A stretch of DNA of 64,000 nt, from positions 57,416 through 121,415 of the forward strand of contig NZ_AZFV01000004.1 in the NCBI RefSeq assembly GCF_001435815.1. Direction: 5' to 3'. This DNA comes from Companilactobacillus nantensis DSM 16982 (GTDB lineage Bacteria; Bacillota; Bacilli; Lactobacillales; Lactobacillaceae). Shown one piece after another: positions 50,707 to 59,410 of the stretch. The notes beneath the pieces are model-generated. The model did not search any database and had not been told where the DNA came from. It saw only the letters and a list, made by a program, of their open reading frames with translations. Position 1 is the stretch's first letter, and the number at the start of each line of letters is the position of its first letter. The position numbers and the translations under genes were made by a program.

Positions 50707-50882
50707 AGCCTCCGGGTGCGAGAAATATAGGCAGCAGTGCAGGTGGCGTTGGGGCTTTAGCCCTTACGCCACGGGACGACTTTTGAGATTTGCGTACTTT
50801 GCAAAGCTTAAAAGCGAGCTCGGAGACCTTGGCTCCGGGCGGTCCCCACAGCAGCCTATATTTCTCGCACCCGGAGGCGGCA
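50707..50882 (-). repeat. Cloverleaf repeat copy R5
   Basis: Minus orientation, with the most regular P1 in the window: CTCCGGGTGCGAGAAATATA plus GGC pairs perfectly over 23 bp with the other arm. P5 GGGAC/GTCCC; P2 CCCGGAG/CTCCGAG (one mismatch), loop CCAAGGT; P3 TTTGC/GCAAA in the upper part; P4 GTGGCGT/ACGCCAC plus GGGCT/AGCCC. It fills most of the hslO-dusB gap. Confidence 0.9.
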
Positions 50883-50941
50883 ACATTTAAATCTTACAAC
50901 TCGTTATAATAACAAAGATGTTATTCACATGGCAAATATGA

Positions 50942-51823
50942 TTAATCTTTTTGAGCAATAATTTCTTTTAACTCTGCTTCATCAAATTGATACTTATTGC
51001 CACAGAACTTGCAGACTGCTTCAGCACCATGATTTTCTTTAATCATTGCTTGAAGTTCTGCACGTGACAATGTGGCTAAAGCTTTGGAGAATCGTTCTTT
51101 AGAACAGTCACATTGGAATTGAACTGGCATATCTTGAAGGTACTTCATTTCAATGCCGTTCATAACTTTTTCCATAACTTCTTGATTACTTAAACCTTCG
51201 TTAAGTAATGTTGATAAGTTGGGGATAACTTTCAAATTAGCTTCAATCTTAGCAATATCAGCGTCAGTGGCACCAGGTAATGTTTGGATCAAGAAACCAC
51301 CGGCGGCACCAACTGTTTCATTCGGGTTAACAAACACAGAAACACCGATTGCTGAAGGAATTTGTTCTGACTTAGCCATGTAATAGGCAAAATCCATTCC
51401 AATTTCACCTGATACTAATGGAACTGAACCAGTAAATGGTTCCTTCAAATGTAAATCCTTAGTAATACTCAAAGTACCTTCAGTACCAACAGCAGCTTTC
51501 ACATCAATATGTCCATCTTCACGAGCTTTCAAAGCAACATGTGGATTTGAAATGTATCCTTTAACATCACCATTAGCATTAGCATCAACGACGATTGCGC
51601 CAACTGGACCATTGCCTTGAACTCTAGTTGTTAAAACTTCGTCTTCTTTTAAGGTTGAAGTAGCAACTAAAATTGAACCAATCATCGTTCTACCTAAAGC
51701 TGCACTCGAATTTCTCCAAGTATCATGGCGTTTTTGAGCTTCTTGAATTGTTTCAGTAGCATTAACAACATATGCTCTAAACTTACCGTCCTTTGAAACG
51801 GCTTTTGTTAATGTATCGGTCAT
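50942..51823 (-). CDS. hslO: Redox-regulated chaperone Hsp33
   Basis: A 293-residue ATP-independent holdase switched on by oxidation. The C-terminal zinc switch is intact: CDC (FQCDCSKERF, about 240) and CKFC (AVCKFCGNKY, about 273). The start ATG follows GGAGG directly after the ftsH terminator. Confidence 0.97.
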   Translation of the reverse strand: MTDTLTKAVSKDGKFRAYVVNATETIQEAQKRHDTWRNSSAALGRTMIGSILVATSTLKEDEVLTTRVQGNGPVGAIVVDANANGDVKGYISNPHVALKAREDGHIDVKAAVGTEGTLSITKDLHLKEPFTGSVPLVSGEIGMDFAYYMAKSEQIPSAIGVSVFVNPNETVGAAGGFLIQTLPGATDADIAKIEANLKVIPNLSTLLNEGLSNQEVMEKVMNGIEMKYLQDMPVQFQCDCSKERFSKALATLSRAELQAMIKENHGAEAVCKFCGNKYQFDEAELKEIIAQKD

Positions 51824-51837
51824 ATTTGTTTCCTCCG

Positions 51838-51870
51838 TTCAAAAAAGCGACTCTCACGAGTCGCTTTTTC
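51838..51870 (-). terminator. Terminator of the divIC...ftsH operon
   Basis: AAAAAGCGACTC pairs with GAGTCGCTTTTT around a four-base loop, just after the ftsH stop, with T residues on the minus strand. Confidence 0.9.
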
Positions 51871-51883
51871 TGATTGATTATCA

Positions 51884-54070
51884 TTATTGATTATCATTAT
51901 TGTTATTGTTGCTGTTTGGATCATCAGAATTATTGTCGTCAGATTTATCAGTATCAGATTTAGGTTCATCAGCTGGTTTATCTTCGTGTTCTGAAGGATA
52001 TGTTGTCTCATCAACATTAGTCTCATCGGCGTTTGTTGAATCATCCTTAGTTGATTCTTCTGATTTTTGCTTAGCAGCATCTTTGGCTTCAGCAGCCTTC
52101 TTAGCTTGTTCAAATGTTGCAGCACTTTCACTTGGGAATTGTTGGTTTGCATCATTGGCAGGCATTGCACCTGTGTTATACAAGCTCAAGATTTCCTTTT
52201 CATCAAGTGTTTCGTACTTCAATAGAGCTTCAGCAATAATCTTGTGTTGTTCACGGTGTGACTCAAGAATTTCTCGAGCACGTTCGTGATCTTCATCGAT
52301 AATGCGCTTAACTTCTTGATCAATAGCCTTGGCAGTATCTTGTGAATATGTAGGTTCAGCACGATAATTACCACCACTAAATGGTTGGCCATTCTTTTCA
52401 AGTTGAACAGTACCAAGACGGTCTGTCATACCATATTCAGTAACCATTGTCCGAGCAATTTGAGTTGCTTGTTCAAAGTCATTTGAGGCACCTGATGAAG
52501 GTTGACCGACGATAATTTCTTCGGCTGTACGACCACCAAGTAATCCAGTAATTTGTTCGTTCAATTCCTTCTTAGTAGCAAGGTTTTGATCATCCTTAGG
52601 AAGCATGATAGCGTAACCGCCGGCACGTCCACGAGGTACGATAGTAACCTTTCTAACAACACGAGAATCACTTAGTACCAAACCAATCAAAGCATGTCCT
52701 GCTTCGTGGTAGGCAACTGTATGACGTTCTTGTTCAGGAATAACACGGTTCTTCTTAGCTGGTCCCGCGATAACACGGTCTTCAGCTTCATCAAGGTCAG
52801 TTGGATCAATCTTTTGCTTACCACGTCTTGCAGCAACAAGTGCAGCTTCGTTAAGCAAGTTTTCAAGATCAGCACCAGCAAAACCTGGAGTTTGTTGAGC
52901 AATTGCTTTCAAATCAACATCATCTGTAAATGGTTTATTCTTAGCGTGAACTTTAAGAATAGCTTCACGACCTTTAACATCAGGACGGCCAACAAGAATC
53001 TTTCTGTCAAAACGACCTGGACGTAACAAGGCAGGATCAAGGACATCAGAACGGTTAGTAGCAGCCATAACGATGACACCTTCATTACCTGTAAATCCAT
53101 CCATCTCAATCAATAATTGGTTAAGAGTTTGTTCACGTTCATCATTACCACCACCGGTACCAGAACCACGTTGACGACCAACAGCATCAATTTCATCAAT
53201 AAAGATGATCGATGGAGCGTCTTTCTTGGCGTTTTCGAACAAGTCACGAACACGTGATGCACCAACACCAACAAACATTTCAACGAAGTCTGAACCAGAG
53301 ATTGAATAGAAAGGAACTTTAGCTTCACCAGCAACAGCCTTAGCTAGTAAAGTTTTACCAGTCCCGGGAGGACCCTCTAGAAGAACACCAGATGGTATTC
53401 TAGCGCCCAATGAAACGAATTTTCTTGGATCTTTTAGAAATTCAACAACTTCAACAAGTTCTTGTTTTTCTTCTTCAGCACCGGCAACATCAGAAAATCT
53501 AACTTTATTTTTCTTTGGATCTTCTGGCTTAACCTTAGATTTACCAAAGTTCATGACACGGTTAGCGCCACCACCTTGGCCTCCTCGGCCCATCATTGCA
53601 AAGATTATAAAGAAGAATAATGCAAACGGAACGACGACAGTTAGAATCAATGAAATCCATTGTCCGGACTGTGACTTAGGAGCAGCAGTAGTCTTGACAT
53701 CCTTAGCCATAGCGGCGTTATTAATGGTCTTTAACGTATCGTTGTTAGGCAAAACAGTTGAACTAAATGAAGTTACTTCACTAGAAGTCGTAGCTTGGTT
53801 ACGGCTGAATAATGACACAGAACGTGTAGTTTCAGCCTTTTGAGCTTTCTTGTATTCACCAGTTACTTGATAAGCTCCTCCAATAGGTTCTAGTTTGAAA
53901 CTCTTCACTTTGCCTTGCTTCAATTGTGTGATGAATTGGTCTTGGCTTAGTGTTTTTGATTGGTCAGAGGATTGACCACCAGCAAACCAACTTGCTGCAA
54001 GAACCAAAACAACAAAGAGCAAGATGTAAAACAGGCTATTATTAATTAACCTATTTCGATTATTTTTCAT
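51884..54070 (-). CDS. ftsH: ATP-dependent zinc metalloprotease FtsH
   Basis: A 728-residue membrane AAA protease. Two N-terminal membrane helices (about 12-28 and 135-157) flank an extracellular domain; the AAA module has Walker A GPPGTGKT (about 233) and the zinc site HEAGH (about 454). The C-terminal 70 residues form an acidic, low-complexity tail rich in Asp, Asn, Ser and Glu, ending in [12 protein letters not shown] palindromic GTTAC-ATATT-GTAAC lies just upstream of the start. Confidence 0.98.
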   Translation of the reverse strand: MKNNRNRLINNSLFYILLFVVLVLAASWFAGGQSSDQSKTLSQDQFITQLKQGKVKSFKLEPIGGAYQVTGEYKKAQKAETTRSVSLFSRNQATTSSEVTSFSSTVLPNNDTLKTINNAAMAKDVKTTAAPKSQSGQWISLILTVVVPFALFFFIIFAMMGRGGQGGGANRVMNFGKSKVKPEDPKKNKVRFSDVAGAEEEKQELVEVVEFLKDPRKFVSLGARIPSGVLLEGPPGTGKTLLAKAVAGEAKVPFYSISGSDFVEMFVGVGASRVRDLFENAKKDAPSIIFIDEIDAVGRQRGSGTGGGNDEREQTLNQLLIEMDGFTGNEGVIVMAATNRSDVLDPALLRPGRFDRKILVGRPDVKGREAILKVHAKNKPFTDDVDLKAIAQQTPGFAGADLENLLNEAALVAARRGKQKIDPTDLDEAEDRVIAGPAKKNRVIPEQERHTVAYHEAGHALIGLVLSDSRVVRKVTIVPRGRAGGYAIMLPKDDQNLATKKELNEQITGLLGGRTAEEIIVGQPSSGASNDFEQATQIARTMVTEYGMTDRLGTVQLEKNGQPFSGGNYRAEPTYSQDTAKAIDQEVKRIIDEDHERAREILESHREQHKIIAEALLKYETLDEKEILSLYNTGAMPANDANQQFPSESAATFEQAKKAAEAKDAAKQKSEESTKDDSTNADETNVDETTYPSEHEDKPADEPKSDTDKSDDNNSDDPNSNNNNNDNQ

Positions 54071-54152
54071 ACATTTCCTCCTAATTACTTAGACGTTACA
54101 TATTGTAACATTGGTGAACAGTAACACAATAATAATTGTAACTCTAACTAAA

Positions 54153-54698
54153 TTATTTTGTACTATAGACCTCTCGTTTTAGCACCCCAACATAAGGTAG
54201 ATTACGATAATGTTCATTATAATCCATTCCGTAACCAACAACGAACTCATCAGGAATTTGGACACCAACATAATCTACATCAACATGTTTGATGCGACGA
54301 GCTGGTTTATCTAAAAAGGAAACAATCTTAATGGACTTAGCATGACGAGCATCAAAAAGCTCTTTTAAGCGGTCCAAGGTATAGCCTGTATCAATAATAT
54401 CTTCAACAATGACCACATCACGATCACGAATTGATGTATCTAGATCCTTGATAATTCTTACATCACCAGTTGTAACAGTATTTTCGCCACCATAACTAGA
54501 AACATCCATGAAATCATATTCCATTTCAATATCAAGTTCTTTTACAAGGTCCATCATGAACATTGCCGCTCCACGTAAAATACAGACGAACAATGGATTC
54601 TTACCACGGTATTCTTCAGTCAATTGTTTACCAAGGCGTTGGTTGGCCTGGTCAATCTCCTCTTTGGAAACTAAAACCTTTTCGATATCTGAATTCAT
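54153..54698 (-). CDS. hpt: Hypoxanthine phosphoribosyltransferase
   Basis: A 181-residue purine salvage enzyme. [14 protein letters not shown] (about residue 100) is the PRPP-binding motif. Its start overlaps the tilS stop by four bases, the common tilS-hpt-ftsH arrangement in Firmicutes. Normal length. Confidence 0.98.
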   Translation of the reverse strand: MNSDIEKVLVSKEEIDQANQRLGKQLTEEYRGKNPLFVCILRGAAMFMMDLVKELDIEMEYDFMDVSSYGGENTVTTGDVRIIKDLDTSIRDRDVVIVEDIIDTGYTLDRLKELFDARHAKSIKIVSFLDKPARRIKHVDVDYVGVQIPDEFVVGYGMDYNEHYRNLPYVGVLKREVYSTK

Positions 54699-56026
54699 TC
54701 TTTTACCTCAATCAAGTTAATTTTGTAGTGTTTATTCCCTTTTTTTAAATAATCACTCATCTGGTAAATTTTTTCAACCCAAACTATCTGATTATCAAAT
54801 AATAAAACTAAATAATTATCACGTTCATATGCTGGTACTTTTTCATTTATAAATCGTTTACTTAATTTTTGGTGCTTGCCATCTGCTAAAAGTAGCTTAT
54901 CGCCGTCACGACGGGTTCGTAATCGGATGGTTGTCGGCAATTTGTCTACAGACAAGTTAAAACTAGTATCATCTTCCGTAATCGTTAACTTTTTCGAACC
55001 AAATGTCACCGTTTGATTTAGTGGCACATTTACTTCCGTTAAATTCTGATTTTGGAATTTTTTAACGACAAATTTATCATACGTCCGGATAAACTGCCAT
55101 GAATCTTCTAAATCAATTGAAGCATTTGCCTCTTCGGACTGAATAATTTCAATGATTTGATTGATTTGGCGATTGCTGATGGATATATCTAACTTCCGTT
55201 TTGTAAAAAAGTTTCCCCAAAACAATGTTTGTTGCTCAGAATCCAGTTTTAATATCGGTTTGATAAAACCGATAATTTGTTTGTCCACTTCTTCTAACTT
55301 CATAGCATGTTCAATTTCTTCAAATTGTTGCTTAGCCAAACTTACTAAAGCAGTTATTTGTTGATCAAAAAAACGAAAGTGAGCTAATAATTGACCATTT
55401 TCCTTTTGCAATTCTGGGAAAATGTTATTTCTCAATCGATTGCGTAAAGTTATGTTATCAAAATTAGTTTCATCTTGAACATGCTTTATATCATGGATAT
55501 CTGAATATTCTGCCAATTCTCGTTTTGAAAAGTCCAATAAGGGACGCAAAATTTGACCTGTTGCGAATGGTCGTTGTTCTTTCAAACTAACAACTTCATA
55601 AGCATTACCTGAACGAATAAGTTTCATCAAAATATTTTCGGCCAAATCATTTCCATGATGGGCTGTTAATAATGTATCAAATTTTCCAGCAAGCATTGTC
55701 TCCTTAAAAAAGCCATAACGAAACTTGCGGGCTGCTGCTTCCATACCAATATCGGCCGCTGGTTGATTCTCCCACTTAGTTGTGAAAAATTGATAGTCAT
55801 TTTTTAAACAATAGTTTTGCACAAAGTCTACTTCAGCACGACTCTCTGGTCGCAAATTATGATCTACGTTGACCACGGCAAATTGATTCTTAGGTAATAC
55901 TTGAGCAACAACATTCAATAAAACCATCGAATCCACACCGCCAGAGACAGCAATCAGAACTTTTTGAGCCTGATAACGTTTCAAAACTTTCTTAACTGTA
56001 CTTATAATCTTGTTATCTAGTTCCAT
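54695..56026 (-). CDS. tilS: tRNA(Ile)-lysidine synthase
   Basis: Makes lysidine at the wobble base of tRNA-Ile(CAU). The 443-residue enzyme has the PP-loop AVSGGVDSM (about residue 26) and the HHGNDLAEN motif (about 120); the C-terminal substrate domain is normal in length. I chose the ATG at 56026 because AGGAGAGGG precedes it; the frame is open 18 codons further upstream but has no site. It overlaps hpt by four bases. Confidence 0.97.
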   Translation of the reverse strand: MELDNKIISTVKKVLKRYQAQKVLIAVSGGVDSMVLLNVVAQVLPKNQFAVVNVDHNLRPESRAEVDFVQNYCLKNDYQFFTTKWENQPAADIGMEAAARKFRYGFFKETMLAGKFDTLLTAHHGNDLAENILMKLIRSGNAYEVVSLKEQRPFATGQILRPLLDFSKRELAEYSDIHDIKHVQDETNFDNITLRNRLRNNIFPELQKENGQLLAHFRFFDQQITALVSLAKQQFEEIEHAMKLEEVDKQIIGFIKPILKLDSEQQTLFWGNFFTKRKLDISISNRQINQIIEIIQSEEANASIDLEDSWQFIRTYDKFVVKKFQNQNLTEVNVPLNQTVTFGSKKLTITEDDTSFNLSVDKLPTTIRLRTRRDGDKLLLADGKHQKLSKRFINEKVPAYERDNYLVLLFDNQIVWVEKIYQMSDYLKKGNKHYKINLIEVKE

Positions 56027-56045
56027 TAGCCCTCTCCTTGAATTA

Positions 56046-56074
56046 AAAAAGGCTGAGACATCGTCCCAACCCCA
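56046..56074 (-). terminator. Weak terminator-like hairpin between the S1 gene and tilS
   Basis: GGTTGGGAC pairs imperfectly with GTCTCAGCC, followed by TTTTTT on the minus strand. Two mismatches make it partial, so it may lower rather than stop downstream transcription. Confidence 0.55.
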
Positions 56075-56085
56075 ATACAAATTTA

Positions 56086-56502
56086 TTAGCTACGGCGTCC
56101 GCCACGGCCACCACGTTTGCCTTCAGTATTCTTTTTAATAACGCTGAGTCTCTCTTCACTTTCCTTCATGAAGCCAGACATCATATCATCGAAACTTTCT
56201 GGTTTATGTTGTTGTGGTTTTCTATCATTACGATCGTGTGAACGGTGTGAATGATACTTTGGCTTAGGCTTATCTGACGCTTGCTTAATTGAAAGTGCAA
56301 TTTTATGATCTTTCTCACTAAGAACTAAAACTTTAACAGTATCGCCAATGCTTAGCACATCATGAATATCCTTAACATAACCATCAGCAACTTCACTGAT
56401 GTGCACCATTCCGCTTTGTCCTTCTCCGAGGTCTACGAAAGCCCCAAAATTTGTAATTCCCGTTACTTTACCTTCTGTTTTAGCTCCTACTTCAACTGTC
56501 AT
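56086..56502 (-). CDS. S1 RNA-binding domain protein (YabR-like)
   Basis: A 138-residue protein with one N-terminal S1 domain (KVTGITNFGAFVDLGEGQSG, HISEVADG, about 8-70) and a basic, glycine- and arginine-rich tail ending RGGRGGRRS. It is encoded between divIC and tilS in most Bacilli. Its role is thought to be ribosome- or RNA-linked; the exact target is not established. Confidence 0.92.
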   Translation of the reverse strand: MTVEVGAKTEGKVTGITNFGAFVDLGEGQSGMVHISEVADGYVKDIHDVLSIGDTVKVLVLSEKDHKIALSIKQASDKPKPKYHSHRSHDRNDRKPQQHKPESFDDMMSGFMKESEERLSVIKKNTEGKRGGRGGRRS

Positions 56503-56525
56503 CTAATTAAAAAAAATTCCTTTCC

Positions 56526-56918
56526 CTATTTTTGAATCGTAGTGGTCTGCACATCATCAGGTAAATTGTAGATTTGTTCACCCGGTTTGCTATACATATA
56601 CTTTTCACGGATATATTTTTCAATATAGTTCGTGTCATGAAGTTGACTGACTTCAAGCTTCAAATCACGCTGCGTCGATTTTTGCTTAGTTAGCTTCTGA
56701 TTGCTAATTTCTATTTGTTCCATCGTATTGGCATAAGTTCTGTGAGCATTGAAAATTTGAACGCCAAATACAACCAAGATCAGTGCGAAAATAATTCCTA
56801 TCATAGCTATCCGTCTGCGATGAACCTTCTTTGCATGATCATGATGGCCAGGATTAGGAGTTGGCACTTTTTTTGGTTGTAATACAGAAACGTTAGAATT
56901 TAGTTTACGTATTTCCAT
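56526..56918 (-). CDS. divIC: Septum formation initiator DivIC / FtsB family
   Basis: A 130-residue bitopic protein: basic cytoplasmic N-terminus (HHDHAKKVHRRR), one membrane helix (about 36-55, MIGIIFALILVVFGVQIF), then a coiled coil (about 60-100) and a short extracellular end (REKYMYSKPGEQIYNLP). It works with FtsL and DivIB in the divisome. Standard neighbours rqcP upstream and the S1 gene downstream. Confidence 0.93.
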   Translation of the reverse strand: MEIRKLNSNVSVLQPKKVPTPNPGHHDHAKKVHRRRIAMIGIIFALILVVFGVQIFNAHRTYANTMEQIEISNQKLTKQKSTQRDLKLEVSQLHDTNYIEKYIREKYMYSKPGEQIYNLPDDVQTTTIQK

Positions 56919-57046
56919 ACCACTACTCCCCTAGAAATGATTACTTTGAGTATAACAAGTTTAAGCCATTATTTGAATGATTAAATCGCTTATTTTAATC
57001 TATTTCTAATTTTTAATTTTCGGTTGAGAATTTTTTTTGGTTCACT

Positions 57047-57227
57047 GCCGTCTCCGGGTGCGAATGAATGTTGACCTGCTGTGGGGACCGATTGGAGCCA
57101 AGGTCTCCAATCTCGATTTTGAGCCTTGCACAAATCGCAAGTCTCAAAACTCGTCCCGTGGTGTAAGAGCTAAAGCTCTAACGCCACCTTCACTGCTGGT
57201 CAACATTCATTCGCACCCTCCGACTAG
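57047..57227 (+). repeat. Cloverleaf repeat copy R6
   Basis: Plus orientation. P1 pairs GGGTGCGAATGAATGTTGAC with GTCAACATTCATTCGCACCC exactly. P5 GGGAC/GTCCC; P2 ATTGGAG/CTCCAAT, loop CCAAGGT; P3 TTTTGAG/CTCAAAA plus CTTGC/GCAAG; P4 GTGGTGT/ACGCCAC plus AGAGCT/AGCTCT. Left tip GCCGTCTCC and right tip CCGACTAG are intact. It lies 130 bases upstream of divIC on the opposite orientation. Confidence 0.92.
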
Positions 57228-57405
57228 ATTATTGCTTAGTTTCCATAGTTCATAAAAGAAAATAGAAAATAACGTTTATTCAATTTAAGTTACCTTCTTG
57301 TTAAAGAATAAAAATCAATTTAAACCAAGCTCAATAACAACTGGCTTGAATTAGCTTAATACTCCACAACACTCGATAACAGAAAACCAAACACCATCCC
57401 ATTAC
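57228..57405. other. AT-rich spacer between repeat copies R6 and R7
   Basis: 178 bp with no convincing gene, RNA or terminator; likely unique DNA between two facing repeat copies. Confidence 0.6.
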
Positions 57406-57592
57406 ACTAGCCGGAAGGTGCGAGCGATGAAGCCAGCAGTGGCGGTGGTGTTAGGACGGCAGGTTTTGCCGTTCTTACAGCACAGGACGAATTTTGAAAT
57501 TCGCGGTTTTTGCGAAGTTCAAAATCGAGCCTGGAGACCTTGGCTCCAGGCGGTCCTCACAGCAGGCTTCATCGACTCGCACCTGGAGGCGG
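57406..57592 (-). repeat. Cloverleaf repeat copy R7
   Basis: Minus orientation, facing R6. P1 AGGTGCGAGTCGATGAAGCC-like arms pair closely; P5 is AGGAC/GTCCT, a matched swap against the GGGAC/GTCCC of R1; P2 CCTGGAG/CTCCAGG, loop CCAAGGT; P3 TTTTGAA/TTCAAAA plus TTCGC/GCGAA; P4 has ACGGCA/TGCCGT. Its left end lies about ten bases past the rqcP stop. Confidence 0.9.
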
Positions 57593-57601
57593 AACTTTTA
57601 G

Positions 57602-57841
57602 TTAAACCTCTTCATACATATCAACTGAATCGGTCTTCTTAGTTGTTTCCTTGATATTGAGAACACGAATTTTCATCGTCTTCTCCCCAAAGTGTAATTC
57701 TAATACATCACCGACTGAAACTTCACTAGACGATTTGGCTACTCGATCATTGATTGAGGCACGGCCATTGTCTGCGAACTCCTTAGCGACGGTTCTTCTC
57801 TTGATAATACGACTTACTTTTAAATACTTGTCTAATCTCAT
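57602..57841 (-). CDS. rqcP: Ribosome quality control S4-domain protein RqcP
   Basis: A 79-residue S4 RNA-binding protein (YabO/Hsp15 type), with MRLDKYLKVSRIIKRRTVA and NGRASINDRVAKSS. RqcP works with RqcH on stalled large subunits. I chose the ATG at 57841 because GAGGA precedes it; the frame is open 20 codons further upstream. It follows the MOP-family gene by two bases. Confidence 0.93.
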   Translation of the reverse strand: MRLDKYLKVSRIIKRRTVAKEFADNGRASINDRVAKSSSEVSVGDVLELHFGEKTMKIRVLNIKETTKKTDSVDMYEEV

Positions 57842-57843
57842 AA

Positions 57844-59409
57844 TTAATCCTCTATTTTCATAAACTTCGTAATATGTTTGCCCATTGGCAATATTTCCCA
57901 TTCAGCTTTCGTTAACATATGCCATTTCTTGGAAAGTTTTAAGTAAACGAACGCTCCTAAAGGTATAGCAATAATGTTAACTAAAACGCTGTTGGCTCGA
58001 GTCATGGCTAAATAACTGTTCAAGAAACTGACAACTATTTTGACAAAAATTGCCATAATCAAACCTAATTTAATCAAGTTTGACGTGAACTTTTTATCTA
58101 ACGATAAGAACTTTCGGTCAAACTTATAAATTGTTAAAATCCCAAACAAAATGACACACTCACTCAATACAGTTGCCAACGCACCGCCAGCGATACCAAA
58201 CTTTGGTACCAAGATGACGTTTAAAGCAACTTTAACAACGAGGGACATCCCGAATAAAATTAATTTGTGAATATTTTTTTCATCGTCTCCACTAGTAACA
58301 GCAATCAATAAATTGATGAAGGAAACGATTAAAATCGAGAGCACGTAAATACTCAAGGTTCTAGAACCATTCATATTGGTAAAAAGCATCGTGTTTATCT
58401 GTGGCATTAAAGCAATCAAACCTGCTGTTTCAGCAACTGACAACCACAGACACACTCGCACCATTTTTTGAATCGTACTCTTATTTTGTTGAACCCGATT
58501 GGTTTCTTTCAATTGCGGCATAATCGTTGAAACAAAGGATAACGAAATAACGATACCTAACTGCAACAACGGTTGTCCTCTATCAAAGATACCTTTTTGA
58601 ATTTCAGCTTGGTCCAAAGCCATCCCTGCATGGAGTAACAAACGGACGGTTGAAAACGAATCGATAAATTGATAAAAAATTGTAATACCTGTAAATACGA
58701 CAATTAAGATGATTTCTAGCGCTAAGCCATGTTCCAAACGAATTGTTTTATCAGCTTTCTCTGGCTCGGGATCAGACTTTTTGTTTTTTAAAAAGGTCCG
58801 CACCAAGATACCAACCGCTAATAATCCACCAATAAAGGCACCTGAATTAGCTAGTGTTCCCATTTGGTATACATTCAAAATACCGTGACCAAACATCAAA
58901 GCACTCGCAATGATGATAACGATTCGGAAAAATTGCTCCGAAACTTGTGAAATAGCACTTGGTTCCATGACCAGATCACTTTGAAAATAGCCTCTGAGAC
59001 TAGCTTCAAATGGAACCAATAAGAATGTCAGTGCCACAACACGAACCTCGGGATACAAATTGGGGTCTCCCATCAGGGAAGCCAAATATTTAGCCGAAAA
59101 CCAGAGCCATCCGGTAATGACAATCGCTCCTGCCATTAAAATACCAAACGTTTTCTTCAGCAAATTATGTTTAGCAGCCATCGTCTGCTGTTGAGCAAAC
59201 GTTTTTGAGATTACGACCGGCAATCCCGATAACGCCAAGACGGAAAAAATACCATAGATTGGATAAACCTGTTGATAAATAAAATAGCCACGATCCCCAA
59301 CAATATTCTGCAGTGGAATCCGATAAATAGCACTCAACAGTTCTGAGAACAGTGAGGCAATAGTCAGAATCCAGGTCCCCTTAATAGCCCTAGACACTTC
59401 TTTTTGCAT
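57844..59409 (-). CDS. MOP-superfamily polysaccharide flippase-like membrane protein
   Basis: A 521-residue integral membrane protein with about 14 helices of the polysaccharide transporter/MurJ-like type (MOP superfamily), starting with GTWILTIASLFSELLSAIYR. Its place between mfd and rqcP matches the yabM/spoVB-like gene of Bacilli. It probably moves a lipid-linked envelope precursor; the substrate is not visible. Confidence 0.9.
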   Translation of the reverse strand: MQKEVSRAIKGTWILTIASLFSELLSAIYRIPLQNIVGDRGYFIYQQVYPIYGIFSVLALSGLPVVISKTFAQQQTMAAKHNLLKKTFGILMAGAIVITGWLWFSAKYLASLMGDPNLYPEVRVVALTFLLVPFEASLRGYFQSDLVMEPSAISQVSEQFFRIVIIIASALMFGHGILNVYQMGTLANSGAFIGGLLAVGILVRTFLKNKKSDPEPEKADKTIRLEHGLALEIILIVVFTGITIFYQFIDSFSTVRLLLHAGMALDQAEIQKGIFDRGQPLLQLGIVISLSFVSTIMPQLKETNRVQQNKSTIQKMVRVCLWLSVAETAGLIALMPQINTMLFTNMNGSRTLSIYVLSILIVSFINLLIAVTSGDDEKNIHKLILFGMSLVVKVALNVILVPKFGIAGGALATVLSECVILFGILTIYKFDRKFLSLDKKFTSNLIKLGLIMAIFVKIVVSFLNSYLAMTRANSVLVNIIAIPLGAFVYLKLSKKWHMLTKAEWEILPMGKHITKFMKIED

Positions 59410-59410
59410 A

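Noticed and set aside
51820..52170. Frame overlapping the ftsH end as a separate gene
   Set aside because: It is a shadow of the repetitive acidic tail of ftsH and spans the terminator; there is no independent ribosome-binding site.
57047..57592. CRISPR array
   Set aside because: Copies are 175-190 bp, far apart, in both orientations and with different arms. There are no short regular repeats with uniform spacers and no cas genes in the window.
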